Positions 46,960 to 57,128 of a DNA stretch of 64,000 bases are shown here, in pieces. A program made the translations under genes and the position numbers. The notes under the pieces are model-generated. The model was not told the DNA's origin. It saw only the letters and a list, made by a program, of their open reading frames with translations, and made no database searches. How positions within the stretch are numbered: the stretch's first letter is position 1; the number at the start of each line of letters is the position of its first letter. The DNA comes from Cryomorphaceae bacterium (GTDB lineage Bacteria > Bacteroidota > Bacteroidia > Flavobacteriales_D > Parvicellaceae): NCBI GenBank assembly GCA_905182525.1, contig CAJJBV010000006.1, positions 1-64,000 on the forward strand, in the 5' to 3' direction.

Positions 46960-48650
46960 TTATTTTTTAAATGTAGCTTTTCCATATTTGTTGCCGTAAA
47001 GATAATCGATTACATTATTTTGAAAATCTTCAATCTTTGCGCCGTTGATAGTGAGTGAGGAATTATACTCTATTAGGTTTTCTTTATTACAGTTTGATAT
47101 ACTATCATATTCTGAAAATATTTTTCCAGGTCCAAATTCTCCTTTTTTTTGAAATGCACAGAAGGCAATTTCACAATTTATAATTGTATTATTTAATGAT
47201 TTTAGTTCCGATAAATCTTTTGAAATTATACCCATGGAAGAGTTTTTAATTACAGAATTTGTTAAACTTAACTTACTTTTTTCACCTGCACTAACAGCTT
47301 TGTCTTTAATACTAAAAAATCCACATTCTGTTAAATTTAAGTTTCCTCCAGAAATATCAACCCCATCATTTCCGCAGTTAATAAAATTGCAATTTAATAT
47401 AACCCCATTACTGAAATCTGCATCAAATGCATCGGAAAAAGTATTTTCAATTCTTGTGTTTTGAAATTTGTATTCACATCTAAAAAAATTAACTGCATCT
47501 TCACTTTTAATATTTTTGAAAGTGCAATTATTAACACTTATTTGTCCACCATATACAGTAAATGCACTAGGAAGATTCCAATGATTATATTTTGAAGTGT
47601 CAATTAAAGAAAATTGATTGGAAAATTTTAAATAGTTTATTTTACTAGAGTTATTTTCCTGAATTATATGAATCCCTTGACCTGTGCTATCTGTAGACTT
47701 TATTTCAACAAGTTCATTTTTATTTCCATTAATTGTAAAAGAACTAAATGATAAAATTGAACTGTTATTTACTAAATCAATTATATCTCCATTTCTTAAT
47801 ATTACATGATATCCTTTAGGAATCAATAACTTTTTATTTATTACTGAATATTTATTTTTTAGAGTTAATATATTTGAATCTTCTTCTAGAAAATAATTTA
47901 GATAGCTAGTAAATTCTTCGCTAGAAAATGTAGTTATTTTTTCATTTTTTAACTTTTTATTTATTTTAAAACCTGAAAAAATTGGTTCAAGTTTATAAGT
48001 TATAGGATTTATATAAAAATAATTAGGTAATAAGTTCCTGAAATATTTATTTGATATTTTTTTAAATTTTTTAAATTCATTAGCGTTGATATAATTAGTG
48101 TTTAAACTATTTGAATTTATAAATTGTAAAATAGAATTGGAGAACTCAGGATTAAAAAATTCTCTTTTTGTACTTTCTTAATAATTGTTCAATGGAATCT
48201 ATTTTTAAAATAATTCCTTCTCTTCTAGAATTAGATTCTATAAGCCTTTTCCCAATTTCTTCTTGAAATAAATATTTCTTATTTTTAATTAAGATAATTT
48301 TTGTTAGAACACCAATTAGATTAGATTCTTTTAATTCCTTATTAAATGCAATAATTTTTTGAGCCTTTGTTAAATCAGTTTCTGATAATATAGGATAGAG
48401 TATAAATTTTTTTTTTCTATATATTCTTTTGCCTTCTTTACATAGAAATTTAAAATAAAAATCCTCTTTTTCAGCCCTAACCCTAATTGTGTCATTTTCA
48501 ATGTAAAAACTAATTATATCATTCGTTTCAATCTCATTAATAGACTTACTAGTATCAATTTTATCAATAAAATCTTTATTGTCTATCAGAACAATTTGTA
48601 AAAACCATTAATAAAGCCAAGATTGAAAAGGCCAGTTTTCTTTTATTCAT
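46960..48650 (-). CDS. CotH kinase-like protein fused to a right-handed beta-helix, interrupted by two frameshifts
   Basis: A protein of about 562 residues spread over three frames. Frame A (48650 down) gives MNKRKLAFSILALL with a lipobox-like FTNC (Cys20) and stops at 48576. Frame B (about 48583 to 48152) gives a CotH-like kinase part with FILYPILSETDLTKA, YLFQEEIGKRLIESNSRREGIILKID, the region matching the Glu-Glu-x-x-Lys and R-R-E-G block of CotH. Frame C (48177 to 46960) gives YFYINPITYKLEPIF (the CotH C-terminal NP-x-T-x-x-LEPI block) and then a parallel beta-helix (FSSFTINGN, NNCTFKNIKSEDAVNFF, CNFINCGNDGVDISGG). Both switches are +1. CotH enzymes phosphorylate proteins or use AMP transfer; the target is unknown. 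Confidence 0.75.
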
Positions 48651-48668
48651 TCTTTAGAAAAATATGAT

Positions 48669-50054
48669 TTATTTTATAAGATTATAATTAGAAATATCTA
48701 TTTTATAAAGATCAGAGTCTCCATAGCTATCTTCCTTATAATAGCCTCCTACATAGGCAGTATTACCATCTTTAGAGACATAGATTGTCTTTTCTTCTAA
48801 AGTTGTGTTTATTGGGAATCCCATATTTATAGGCTCGCTCCAATTTTCATGTCCTCCTGTACAATAGTAAATGTCATAACTTCCAACACTTTCTTTTCTT
48901 CCGTTAGAGGTGAAAAATAATAATTTCCCATTTGGATGAATAAATACACATTTTTCATCTCCAGGTGTATTGATATTGTTTTCTAAGTGAACAGGTTCAC
49001 TGTATGAATGATCAGTTTTTTTTACATAATATATATCAGTTTGGCCAATTCCTGTAGGTCTTTCAGAAACAAAATATATATAAGATTCATCTTCAGTAAT
49101 ACTCGCAGAACTTTCAAAATAAGAACTGTTTATTTTTTTACTTAGTTTTTTGTTTCTATGAAAAATAGGCTTTGGAGAAGACCACTTTCCTGAATTTGAA
49201 TATGTGGCTTCAAAAATATCACCACTTCTAGTAACATTATAAATATTTCTATAAATAATAATTGAATTATCAGACTTGAAACTTAGCGACCCGTCGTGAA
49301 ATTCAGTATTAATTTTACCTAAATCATTACTTGGTTTAGACCACTCCTTTTTTATAGAATCCCATTGTGATAAGTAAATATCTGAAAAATATTGGTGGTC
49401 ATAATTTTTATCAACATTCCCGCCTTTTGTATCGGATCTTCTAGATGTAAACATTAAATATTTCCCATCATTACTTATTGAAGGGGCAAATTCTGGGCCG
49501 TCTGTATTTAAAACTTTTCCCATGTTAGATATCACTACTTTATTATTTGGTTTTAACATTTCTTTTTGTGCATAAGCTACTTGGTTAAGCTTTAAATCTA
49601 AAGAATAACCCTTTATCTTTTGTTTAGAATCTGATTCAGATATAAATTTTTCGTAGTAAATCTTTGCCTTATCTAGTTCTGCTAATCTGAAATAAATTTC
49701 ACCCATCATATAATATAAATCCTGATCAGCTTTTGGGTCATTTTCAAAAGCCAACTCTATATAATATTTAGCTTTTTTATAATTATGTAATTTGTAATAA
49801 CAACTAGCAATTCCAAAATGCGCTTTGGCATTTGAAGGGTTAATAACGATAAGATCTTTATAATCTAACAGTGCATTTTTAAAATTTCCTTCAGAATAAA
49901 ACTGATAAGCTTCAGATAATTTTATTTGAGCTTTTGTTTTTTCCAAGGGTTTCATTTCTTTAAAGAACTTTTTTTCTTGAGATAAATTTTCGTTAGAAAA
50001 ACTTAAGATAATAATGATTATAACTAGCTTAGGTAAAAATATTTGACACTTCAT
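48669..50054 (-). CDS. TPR and PD40 (WD40-like) repeat exported protein without OmpA domain
   Basis: About 461 residues from the ATG at 50054, which gives a signal sequence MKCQIFLPKLVIIIIILSF; the longer frame to 50102 adds no signal features. TPR repeats (about 45-145: AYQFYSEGNFKNALLDYKDL, AHFGIASCYYKLHNYKKA, YYMMGEIYFRLAELDKA) are followed by five or six PD40 blades (APSISNDGKYLMFTSRR, SASITEDESYIYFVSERP, FIHPNGKLLFFTSNG, YVSKDGNTAYVGGY). This matches PorE-like proteins of the T9SS except that the CRD and OmpA-like peptidoglycan domain are missing. It is the first gene of the CotH/VTC set, 18 bases upstream of CotH. Confidence 0.85.
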   Translation of the reverse strand: MKCQIFLPKLVIIIIILSFSNENLSQEKKFFKEMKPLEKTKAQIKLSEAYQFYSEGNFKNALLDYKDLIVINPSNAKAHFGIASCYYKLHNYKKAKYYIELAFENDPKADQDLYYMMGEIYFRLAELDKAKIYYEKFISESDSKQKIKGYSLDLKLNQVAYAQKEMLKPNNKVVISNMGKVLNTDGPEFAPSISNDGKYLMFTSRRSDTKGGNVDKNYDHQYFSDIYLSQWDSIKKEWSKPSNDLGKINTEFHDGSLSFKSDNSIIIYRNIYNVTRSGDIFEATYSNSGKWSSPKPIFHRNKKLSKKINSSYFESSASITEDESYIYFVSERPTGIGQTDIYYVKKTDHSYSEPVHLENNINTPGDEKCVFIHPNGKLLFFTSNGRKESVGSYDIYYCTGGHENWSEPINMGFPINTTLEEKTIYVSKDGNTAYVGGYYKEDSYGDSDLYKIDISNYNLIK

Positions 50055-50156
50055 AAAAATATAATTGTCTATAAAATTAACAAAATATAGTGGTATTGTC
50101 ATAATTTCACGATTCTAACTAGCTAATTATTAAATTTACAGTATTAAAACTCAAAT

Positions 50157-51501
50157 ATGTCTATTTATTCATTGAATGCCATTAGCCCTATTGACGGTAG
50201 GTATTATACTAAAACCAAAGTATTAAGTAATTATTTTTCTGAATCTTCATTGATTAGATATAGAGTTAAAGTAGAAATTGAATATTTTATTTCCTTATGT
50301 GAATTACCGCTTCCCCAATTAATAAATGTTAAAAAGGATCTTTTTTTAAAACTAAGATCATACTATAATGATTTTTCAGACAAAGACGCTCAAAGAGTTA
50401 AAGATATTGAACTTACCACTAACCATGATGTAAAAGCTGTGGAGTATTTTATAAAAGAAAAAATGGATTTAGATGGTATTGGCGAAGCTAAGGAGTTTGT
50501 ACATTTTGGACTTACTTCACAAGATATTAATAATACCGCAGTTCCAATGTCCATAATGGACGCATTAAAAGATATTTACTTGCCTTCATTAAATAATTTA
50601 GTTGACGATATAGAAAAGCTTTCTATTCAATTTTCATCAATTGCAATGTTAGCTAAAACTCACGGTCAACCAGCTTCTCCTACTAGACTTGGAAAGGAAT
50701 TATATGTTTTTGTAGAAAGAATAGTTCAACAATTGGAGATACTTAAATCTGTAACCCATGCTGGTAAATTTGGTGGTGCAACAGGAAATTTTAATGCTCA
50801 CCATGTAGCATATCCAAAAATTAAATGGAAAGAATTTGCCGATAATTTCCTAAAAGACAAATTAAAACTCTGATAGATCTCAAACTACTACTCAAATTGA
50901 ACATTATGATCATTTAGCTTCATTATTCGACGTTATAAAAAGAATAAATAATATCATCTTAGATTTAAATAGGGATATGTGGACCTATATATCTATGGAT
51001 TATTTCAAACAAAAAATTAAAGAAGGTGAAATAGGTTCTTCCGCAATGCCGCATAAAGTTAATCCAATAGATTTTGAAAATTCAGAAGGAAATATTGGTA
51101 TAGCAAATGCAATTTTAGAACACTTAAGTTCAAAATTACCGGTAAGTAGATTGCAAAGAGATTTAACAGACAGTACAGTTTTAAGAAACATTGGTGTTCC
51201 TTTTTCACATGGACTTATTGCTATTTTGTCAACTCAAAAAGGATTAAATAAGCTTCTTTTAAATAAAGAGGCAATTGATAAAGATTTAGATAATAATTGG
51301 GCTGTAGTAGCCGAAGCTATCCAAACTATATTAAGAAGAGAAGGTGTTAAAAACCCTTATGAATTACTTAAAGATCTCACTAGGAAAAATGAAAAGATTA
51401 CTAAGAACTCAATGAAAGAGTTTATTAAAAATCTTGATGTTTCTAAAGAAATTAAAGATGAATTAGAGAGAATATCTCCATTTAATTATACTGGTTTATA
51501 A
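50157..51501 (+). CDS. purB: Adenylosuccinate lyase, interrupted by a +1 frameshift
   Basis: PurB acts twice in purine synthesis: it cleaves SAICAR and adenylosuccinate. The 5' frame covers NAISPIDGRYYTKT, VEYFIKEKM and FGLTSQDINNTA, then THGQPASPTRLGKE, and ends at 50873 (KDKLKL). The 3' frame resumes with DRSQTTTQIEHYDHLA, MWTYISMDYF, GSSAMPHKVNPIDFENSEGN (catalytic signature) and RDLTDSTVLRN. The switch lies between 50866 and 50873, in AAAAC-TC. Removing one base gives 447 residues, the usual flavobacterial length, so this is a one-base insertion. The gene is otherwise intact. Confidence 0.92.
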
Positions 51502-51517
51502 AAACCAAAAATAGATT

Positions 51518-52210
51518 TTAAAGTTTCATTATACTTATTCCAACAATACAAGCTGTTTCTGTTCTAAGTCTATTTTGACCAAGACTAATCATTTTAAAAT
51601 TATTTTCTTCTGCTAATTTCAGCTCTTCTAAAGTGAAATCCCCTTCAGGACCAACTACTATAAGTTGAGATTTCATAGGGTTAGATAACTCTTTAATTTT
51701 ATTTTTTTTCAGCTCTTTACAATGAGCTAAAAACTTTAAATCAATTCCAAGGTTACTAGAAATGAAATTATAATAATTCTGAATTTCATGAATTTTAGGA
51801 GTCCAAAATTGTTGAGATTGCTTTACTGCAGAAACTAAGACTTTATTAAATTTTTCAAAATTCCACTTCCTCCTTTCTGAATTTTGAGAAGTAAGAGGAT
51901 AGAAATCAGTAACCCCAATTTCTGTAGCTTTTTCTATGATCAACCCATTTCTGTCATTACTTTTAGTAGGGCAAAAAGCTAAACCTAAATGAACAGGTTT
52001 TTTTTCTTGTCTTATTCGACCAATTTTAATTTTTGTTTTTTTTGGATTTGCATCAATTATTTCAGCTAATCCATAGAGACCAAAACCATTTATTACAGTT
52101 AATTCATCATTATTTTTCATCCTTAAAACTTTGATAGCATGACGAGAATCAGTTTCAGATAAAAAGCAAATTTTATTTTCAATATTTTTTATGATGAAAA
52201 ATGGCAACAT
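51518..52210 (-). CDS. rsmE: 16S rRNA (uracil1498-N3) methyltransferase
   Basis: RsmE methylates U1498 of 16S rRNA. The 230-residue SPOUT protein has the N-terminal PUA-like domain (HAIKVLRMKNNDELTVING) and the C-terminal knotted domain with ATEIGVTDFYPLTSQNSERR, VSAVKQSQQFWTPKI, VVGPEGDFTLEELKLAEENNF and MISLGQNRLRTETA, all family hallmarks. It is convergent with purB (17-base gap) and divergent from the next plus-strand gene. Confidence 0.94.
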   Translation of the reverse strand: MLPFFIIKNIENKICFLSETDSRHAIKVLRMKNNDELTVINGFGLYGLAEIIDANPKKTKIKIGRIRQEKKPVHLGLAFCPTKSNDRNGLIIEKATEIGVTDFYPLTSQNSERRKWNFEKFNKVLVSAVKQSQQFWTPKIHEIQNYYNFISSNLGIDLKFLAHCKELKKNKIKELSNPMKSQLIVVGPEGDFTLEELKLAEENNFKMISLGQNRLRTETACIVGISIMKL

Positions 52211-52303
52211 GTTTTAATTTTAATAGGCAAATAATCAGAACTTAAAAAAAAAAATTAATTTAGTGTGAATATCCTATAAAATTAACAAACCAAATCTTAC
52301 ATC

Positions 52304-52870
52304 ATGAAATTTTTTAAATATCTTTTTTTAACATTAATATTTTTTTCTTCTTTTATTTCTAATGCCCAAAATACACAAATAGAAGATATAGATTTCACGA
52401 TAAATCAAGATATTAACGGGAATAAAACAATTTTAAATGGTGGGGGAATAAGAGAAAAATACGGTTTTATGGATTTATATGTTGGTGGGCTATATTTAAA
52501 TTCAAAATCTTCAGATGCTAATCAAATAATTATGTCAGATGAAGATATGGGAATCCGAATGGTTATTGTTTCTGGATTGGTTACTAGAGAAAGATTTATT
52601 GAAGCATTAGAAGAAGGATTTGAAAATACAACTACAGGGAAATCTTCTCCATCAGATATTGAAAAGTTTAAGAAATTTTTGAGTGATGAATTTGTTGAAG
52701 GAGACGAGATTGTTCTTAATTACCACAAAGGAGAATCAGTACACCTATACAAAAACAATAAAGAAAGAGGAACCTTTAATGGATTAGCATTTAAACAAGC
52801 TCTTTTCGGAATTTGGTTAGGGAATAAACCTGCCGATGAAAGCTTGAAAAATGATATGTTAGGTCTTTAA
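52304..52870 (+). CDS. Chalcone isomerase-like domain secreted protein
   Basis: A 188-residue exported protein. The signal peptide covers about 1-21 (FISNAQ end). The rest matches the chalcone-isomerase-like family of bacteria: LNGGGIREKYGFMDLYVGGLYL, SGLVTRERFIEALEEGFE and the C-terminal KQALFGIWLGNKPADESLKNDML. Bacterial members do not make flavonoids; they are periplasmic proteins of unknown function, possibly binding fatty acids. It stands alone with a 30-base gap to convergent nadC. Confidence 0.87.
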   Translation: MKFFKYLFLTLIFFSSFISNAQNTQIEDIDFTINQDINGNKTILNGGGIREKYGFMDLYVGGLYLNSKSSDANQIIMSDEDMGIRMVIVSGLVTRERFIEALEEGFENTTTGKSSPSDIEKFKKFLSDEFVEGDEIVLNYHKGESVHLYKNNKERGTFNGLAFKQALFGIWLGNKPADESLKNDMLGL

Positions 52871-52900
52871 AAATTATATAATAATTAATATTTTTTATTC

Positions 52901-53740
52901 TTAAATAGCTTTCAAGCTTAGATCCATATTGTTAACCGAGTGTGTTAATGCCCCAACTGAAATATAATCAACCCCGCAAAGTGCATATTCCCTCACTGTC
53001 TTTAAATTAATGCCTCCAGATGCTTCAGTTTCAAATTTTCCATCAATAAGTTTAACTGCAGTTTTTAAATCACTAAAATTAAAATTATCTAGCATAATTC
53101 TATCAACTTCTCCATATTCTAAAACTTGTTTTAATTCATCTAAATTCCTTGTTTCTATTTCAATTTTCATCTCTAATCCTTTGGTTTTAATATACTGATT
53201 AGACTTTTCAATAGCATTTTTAATACCACCTGCGAAATCTATATGATTGTCTTTTAACATAATCATGTCATAGAGTCCAAAACGGTGGTTGAACCCTCCT
53301 CCAATTTTAACCGCTTTTTTTTCTAAAAATCTGTTTAAAGGCGTAGTTTTTCTTGTGTCTAAAATTTTGGTGTTTAGACCATCTAATTTTCTTACAAATT
53401 TTTCGGTTAAAGTTGAAATTGCACTCATCCTTTGCATAACATTTAAAACTAATCTTTCAATTGTTAGTAAGGATTTAGATGGTCCACTAACAATAAATGC
53501 AATGTCACCAATTTCCACTTTTTGACCATCTTTTAAAATGGGTTTGAAGATAATATTTTCATCAAAGGTTTTAAATATACTTTTTGCTATTTCAATACCA
53601 GCAATTATTCCTGATTCTTTAATTAGCAATTCTGCAGAACCAATTTTATTTTCTGGTATACAAGACAATGTTGAATGATCTCCATCTTTTACATCTTCAG
53701 CGATTGATAATTTTACATATTGGTCTAAATCCATTTTCAA
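52901..53740 (-). CDS. nadC: Nicotinate-nucleotide pyrophosphorylase (carboxylating)
   Basis: NadC (quinolinate phosphoribosyltransferase) makes nicotinate mononucleotide from quinolinate and PRPP in de novo NAD synthesis. The 279-residue protein has GDHSTLSCIPE, ESGIIAGIEIAK, LTIERLVLNVMQRMSAISTLT, LDTRKTTPLNRFLEKKAV (phosphate-binding Arg/Lys), HRFGLYDMIMLKDNHI, the Glu/Asp block MLDNF, and EASGGINLKTVREYA-CGVDYISVGALTH. No nadA or nadB lies nearby. The 298-base gap upstream is described separately. Confidence 0.96.
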   Translation of the reverse strand: MKMDLDQYVKLSIAEDVKDGDHSTLSCIPENKIGSAELLIKESGIIAGIEIAKSIFKTFDENIIFKPILKDGQKVEIGDIAFIVSGPSKSLLTIERLVLNVMQRMSAISTLTEKFVRKLDGLNTKILDTRKTTPLNRFLEKKAVKIGGGFNHRFGLYDMIMLKDNHIDFAGGIKNAIEKSNQYIKTKGLEMKIEIETRNLDELKQVLEYGEVDRIMLDNFNFSDLKTAVKLIDGKFETEASGGINLKTVREYALCGVDYISVGALTHSVNNMDLSLKAI

Positions 53741-54038
53741 AACTACATTTTACAATTTAGTATTTTAAAATTGATTAATATTATTTTAAAATAAACAGAC
53801 ATTTTATATGAATTTCATAAATTAAATTAACTCCTTTTCCATATTATCAATAATCTATATATCCTCATTTTATCTTTGATTCTATAGTGACTTTTTAAAA
53901 CAGCACTTTTTTATTTAACATAAAGGATTTAATAATTTATATTAATTTTTATTAAAATTAATAATAGGTCTTTTATCACAAATAATTAGATATTTTTGTT
54001 TGTATGACTAACAATTTTCATTATAGTAATAGTTAAGC
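53741..54038. other. 298-base AT-rich intergenic region
   Basis: No protein or RNA gene is supported. It separates divergent nadC and the PASTA gene. Contents: an A/T-only inverted repeat (TATTTTAAAAT at 53761-53771 and its complement at 53783-53793, loop of 11), probably a composition effect, and a TATTTTTG box at 53991-53998 that fits the -7 consensus and could start the PASTA gene 41 bases on. No paired -33 TTTG was found. Confidence 0.5.
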
Positions 54039-54881
54039 ATGAGAATTTTAAAATTTATTTTTTCTAAATTTTTTTGGATAAACTTGATATTAGCTATATT
54101 TTGTTTGATTGGTACTATATACTATGTGATGTATAAATTAGATCAATACACGAACCATAGTATCAAAATTGAAGTTCCTAATTTTATTGGAATTCAAATA
54201 AAAGATTTACAAGACTCTATTGATGAACCTATAATTAGATACGAAATTAGAGACTCTGTTTTTTCTGATATTTATCCAGTTGGAATGATAATTCAACAAG
54301 ATCCTAGACCTCATTCGAAGAATTTTGTAAATTATATTAAACCAAATAGAAACTTATACCTAACAATTGTAAAAAAACAAGAAACATTTAAAATTATTCC
54401 AGATTTAATTTCAAATGTTAATTCAAAGAATATTGGGAAATCTAAATTAGAAATGTTAGGATTTATAGTTGAGTTAGAAATTAAAGACCACAAGGACAAG
54501 GATAAAGTTCTAGACATTCTTTTTAATAATAAATCTATTAAGCCTGGAAAAGAGCTAATTAAAGGCTCTACTGTTAAATTGATATATGGGAGTGGAGATA
54601 AGGGCAAACCTATAGAACTGCCTGATTTTGTTGGGATGAATGTGCTTTTAGCTAATTTAAAAGCTAGTGAAATTGGTCTTGATTTAGAGATTCATTACAG
54701 TGATTCTGTAGTTAATTTAATGGATTCTAATAAATCAGTTGTTTATAACCAATATCCAGATCCAGAAAAAAACAATAAATATTTTGTTTCTATTGGAAGC
54801 CTAGTCATATTAGATGCAAGTCTATCTGTTAATTTAGATAGTATATATGAAAATGATACCATCGGATTAAAATTTAACTAA
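54039..54881 (+). CDS. PASTA domain membrane protein
   Basis: A 280-residue protein with an N-terminal membrane helix (about 11-32, after a basic SKFFW) and an extracytoplasmic part made of about three PASTA repeats (roughly 45-112, 113-188 and 190-262; signatures VPNFIGIQIKDLQDS, IPDLISNVNSKNIGKSKLEMLGF and LPDFVGMNVLLANLKASEIGLDLEI). PASTA domains bind peptidoglycan stem peptides or beta-lactams, or act as spacers; here there is no kinase or PBP domain, which is typical for Bacteroidota PASTA proteins. Its stop overlaps the ATG of the next T9SS gene by one base, so the two may be coupled. Confidence 0.88.
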   Translation: MRILKFIFSKFFWINLILAIFCLIGTIYYVMYKLDQYTNHSIKIEVPNFIGIQIKDLQDSIDEPIIRYEIRDSVFSDIYPVGMIIQQDPRPHSKNFVNYIKPNRNLYLTIVKKQETFKIIPDLISNVNSKNIGKSKLEMLGFIVELEIKDHKDKDKVLDILFNNKSIKPGKELIKGSTVKLIYGSGDKGKPIELPDFVGMNVLLANLKASEIGLDLEIHYSDSVVNLMDSNKSVVYNQYPDPEKNNKYFVSIGSLVILDASLSVNLDSIYENDTIGLKFN

Positions 54882-57128
54882 TGAAATTTTATTTATCTCT
54901 TACTTTTATTTTTTGTGGTTTATTATTTTTTTCGCAAGAAAGTCTGGAGCCTCTTAGAACAAATTTCAAGTTGTTTGATAATGATATTTCAAATAGATCT
55001 CAATTAGTTCAAGATTTAGACTTTATTTATTTAACTGACACGATCAATTTACCCATAATTGATGATTTTTCTACCAACAAATTTAAATCTTACTCAACTG
55101 ACACAGGACTGTCTAATGTTTACGATTCCACTTGGTATTATCTTAGTTATTTAGATGGTAATTTAGTGCCAGATACTGTTTCATATATGTCAATATCCAA
55201 CATTCACAAATATTTACGATAGTGTAAATTTAAATGGTGTAGACACATTAATCCTAAATTCTTATGAAAACTCTCCAGACACCTTAATTGTTTCAAATCT
55301 TTCTTTTTATCCAATACTTAGTGACACTATTATTTTATGGCCAAATATTACAGTCGTAGATTCTACTTGGACAACTTCAAATCCCGATTTAATTTCCTCT
55401 AGCTTGAATCCGGATTATGAACAAGATTCAATATCTCTTTATTTTGTAGAGCCAGTTCTTGAAGACTTAAGTAAAATATGGTTGGATAATGATGTTTTCT
55501 TAAATAATAATTATCCTAAAAACCCCTACACAATGGGAGTTGTAACTTTCGATGGTTTAAACTCTTCAGGACAACCATATAACTGGAATATTGGAGCAGT
55601 AGATTGGTCAGACTATTTAACTTCTAAACCTATTTTTTTAGGTCAAAAGGACATTAGTGATTCTATTTATTTATCATTTTTCTTTCAGTCAGGTGGTTAT
55701 GGAGAAACACCAGATTCTACCGACTCTCTGGCAATTCAATTTTTTAATCCATCTAACGAAAATTGGTCAACTATATGGTCCATTAATGGCTTTGAAAGTG
55801 ATCAGTGGTATTATGAACATATTTTGTTAGATTCTATCAAATATTTCCAAGATGGATTTAAGTTTAGATTTAAATCATATGGCAGTTTAACGGGGAGTCT
55901 AGATCATTGGAATCTTGATTATGTTTATTTTAATGAAAATAGGTCATTTAACGATACACTTATGCAGGACTGGGCTTTTGTTTCTCCTCCAATTACTATG
56001 CTCAATAATTACAGTTCTGTTCCTTGGAAACATTTTAAAAACTCAAGTTCTAATATTTTACTTGACAAAGTTACAATCCCCTCCTATAATTCATCTAATA
56101 ACCCTAAATTAGTTCAGCCATGTTTTATGGATTTATTTTATAAAGACAGTTTACAATCTTCATTTCCATACTCCGCATCTGTTTTGAATGTTCCTAACCT
56201 TAGTTTTTTTGATATGGAATATGATTTCGGATCAAATTTCACTTTGGATAAAACTATTAATGACACTTTTGTAGATTTTAAATACAGATTTTATATTGCT
56301 ACAAATACTACACCAGAAAGACTGAGTGAAAATGATACAATTTATCATAATCAAACTTTTCAAAATTATTATTCTTACGATGATGGTTCTGCGGAAGCTG
56401 GCTATGGAATAATTGGAAATGGAGTTGAGTTAGCTTACCGATTTTCTATTTTAGATGGGATGCAATCTGATACTCTAAGAAGTGTTAAAATTCATTTTTC
56501 ACCAACAGTTAATGATGTGTCAAATGAACCTTTTTTTCTTCAGATTTGGGATGATAGTTTAGGATTGCCTGGTAATTTAATCTACACATCAGATGATATA
56601 AATTTTCCAGAAATTTTTTACCCTCAATATAATTCTGGATTAAATGGTTTTTTTGAATATGAACTACCTTCATTAATCCCTGTTAGTGATACTTTTTATA
56701 TCGGTTGGAAACAAATAACTTCATCTAGATTGAATGTAGGATTTGATAAAAATGTTAATAGAAGATTTGATATTTTTTATAATTTGGGATCTGGATTTCA
56801 AAATACAATTTTTGAAGGTTCATTAATGATGCGGCCTGTATTTATTTCGGATATGGATAATTTTGTAAATTTCTATGAGCATAAATTTGAAAAATCAAAT
56901 GTTTCATTATTTCCCAATCCAGCAGACCAAATAGTTAATATTTCTAATAATGATGTTAGTCAAATAATTATTTATGATTTAAATGCCAGGGTTATATTTA
57001 GATCTAATATTCTTAATGACTTCTCATTTGATGTAAAGGATTTCTACAATGGGATTTATCTTGTAGATATTAAATTTAATAATGGTGATTCACAGGTTAA
57101 AAAACTAATAGTTCATCATCGCCTATGA
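54881..57128 (+). CDS. T9SS-secreted protein with type A sorting domain, interrupted by a +1 frameshift
   Basis: About 748 residues when repaired. A signal peptide covers about 1-19 (GLLFFSQE). Middle regions include GVVTFDGLNSSGQPY (a lamin-tail/jellyroll-like segment often in T9SS cargo), Asn/Asp-rich strands and SYDDGSAEAGYGI, and the C-terminus is a type A T9SS sorting tail (SLFPNPADQIV, then YNGIYLVDIKFNNG). The 5' frame stops at 55222 (NIHKYLR). The rest continues in a frame open from 55167, with YDSVNLNGVDTLIL. The switch therefore lies in 55167-55222 and looks like one extra base. Its stop overlaps rluD by four bases. Confidence 0.84.

Noticed and set aside
48407-48416. T10 homopolymer (A10 on the coding strand) in the CotH gene as a phase-variation tract
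   Set aside because: The frame passes through it intact (R-K-K-K-F). The two real frame switches lie elsewhere, so there is no sign that this tract controls expression.
53761-53793. An 11-base inverted repeat in the nadC/PASTA gap as an operator or attachment site
   Set aside because: Both arms are pure A/T and self-palindromic, expected by chance in this composition. There is no paired copy elsewhere that I noticed.
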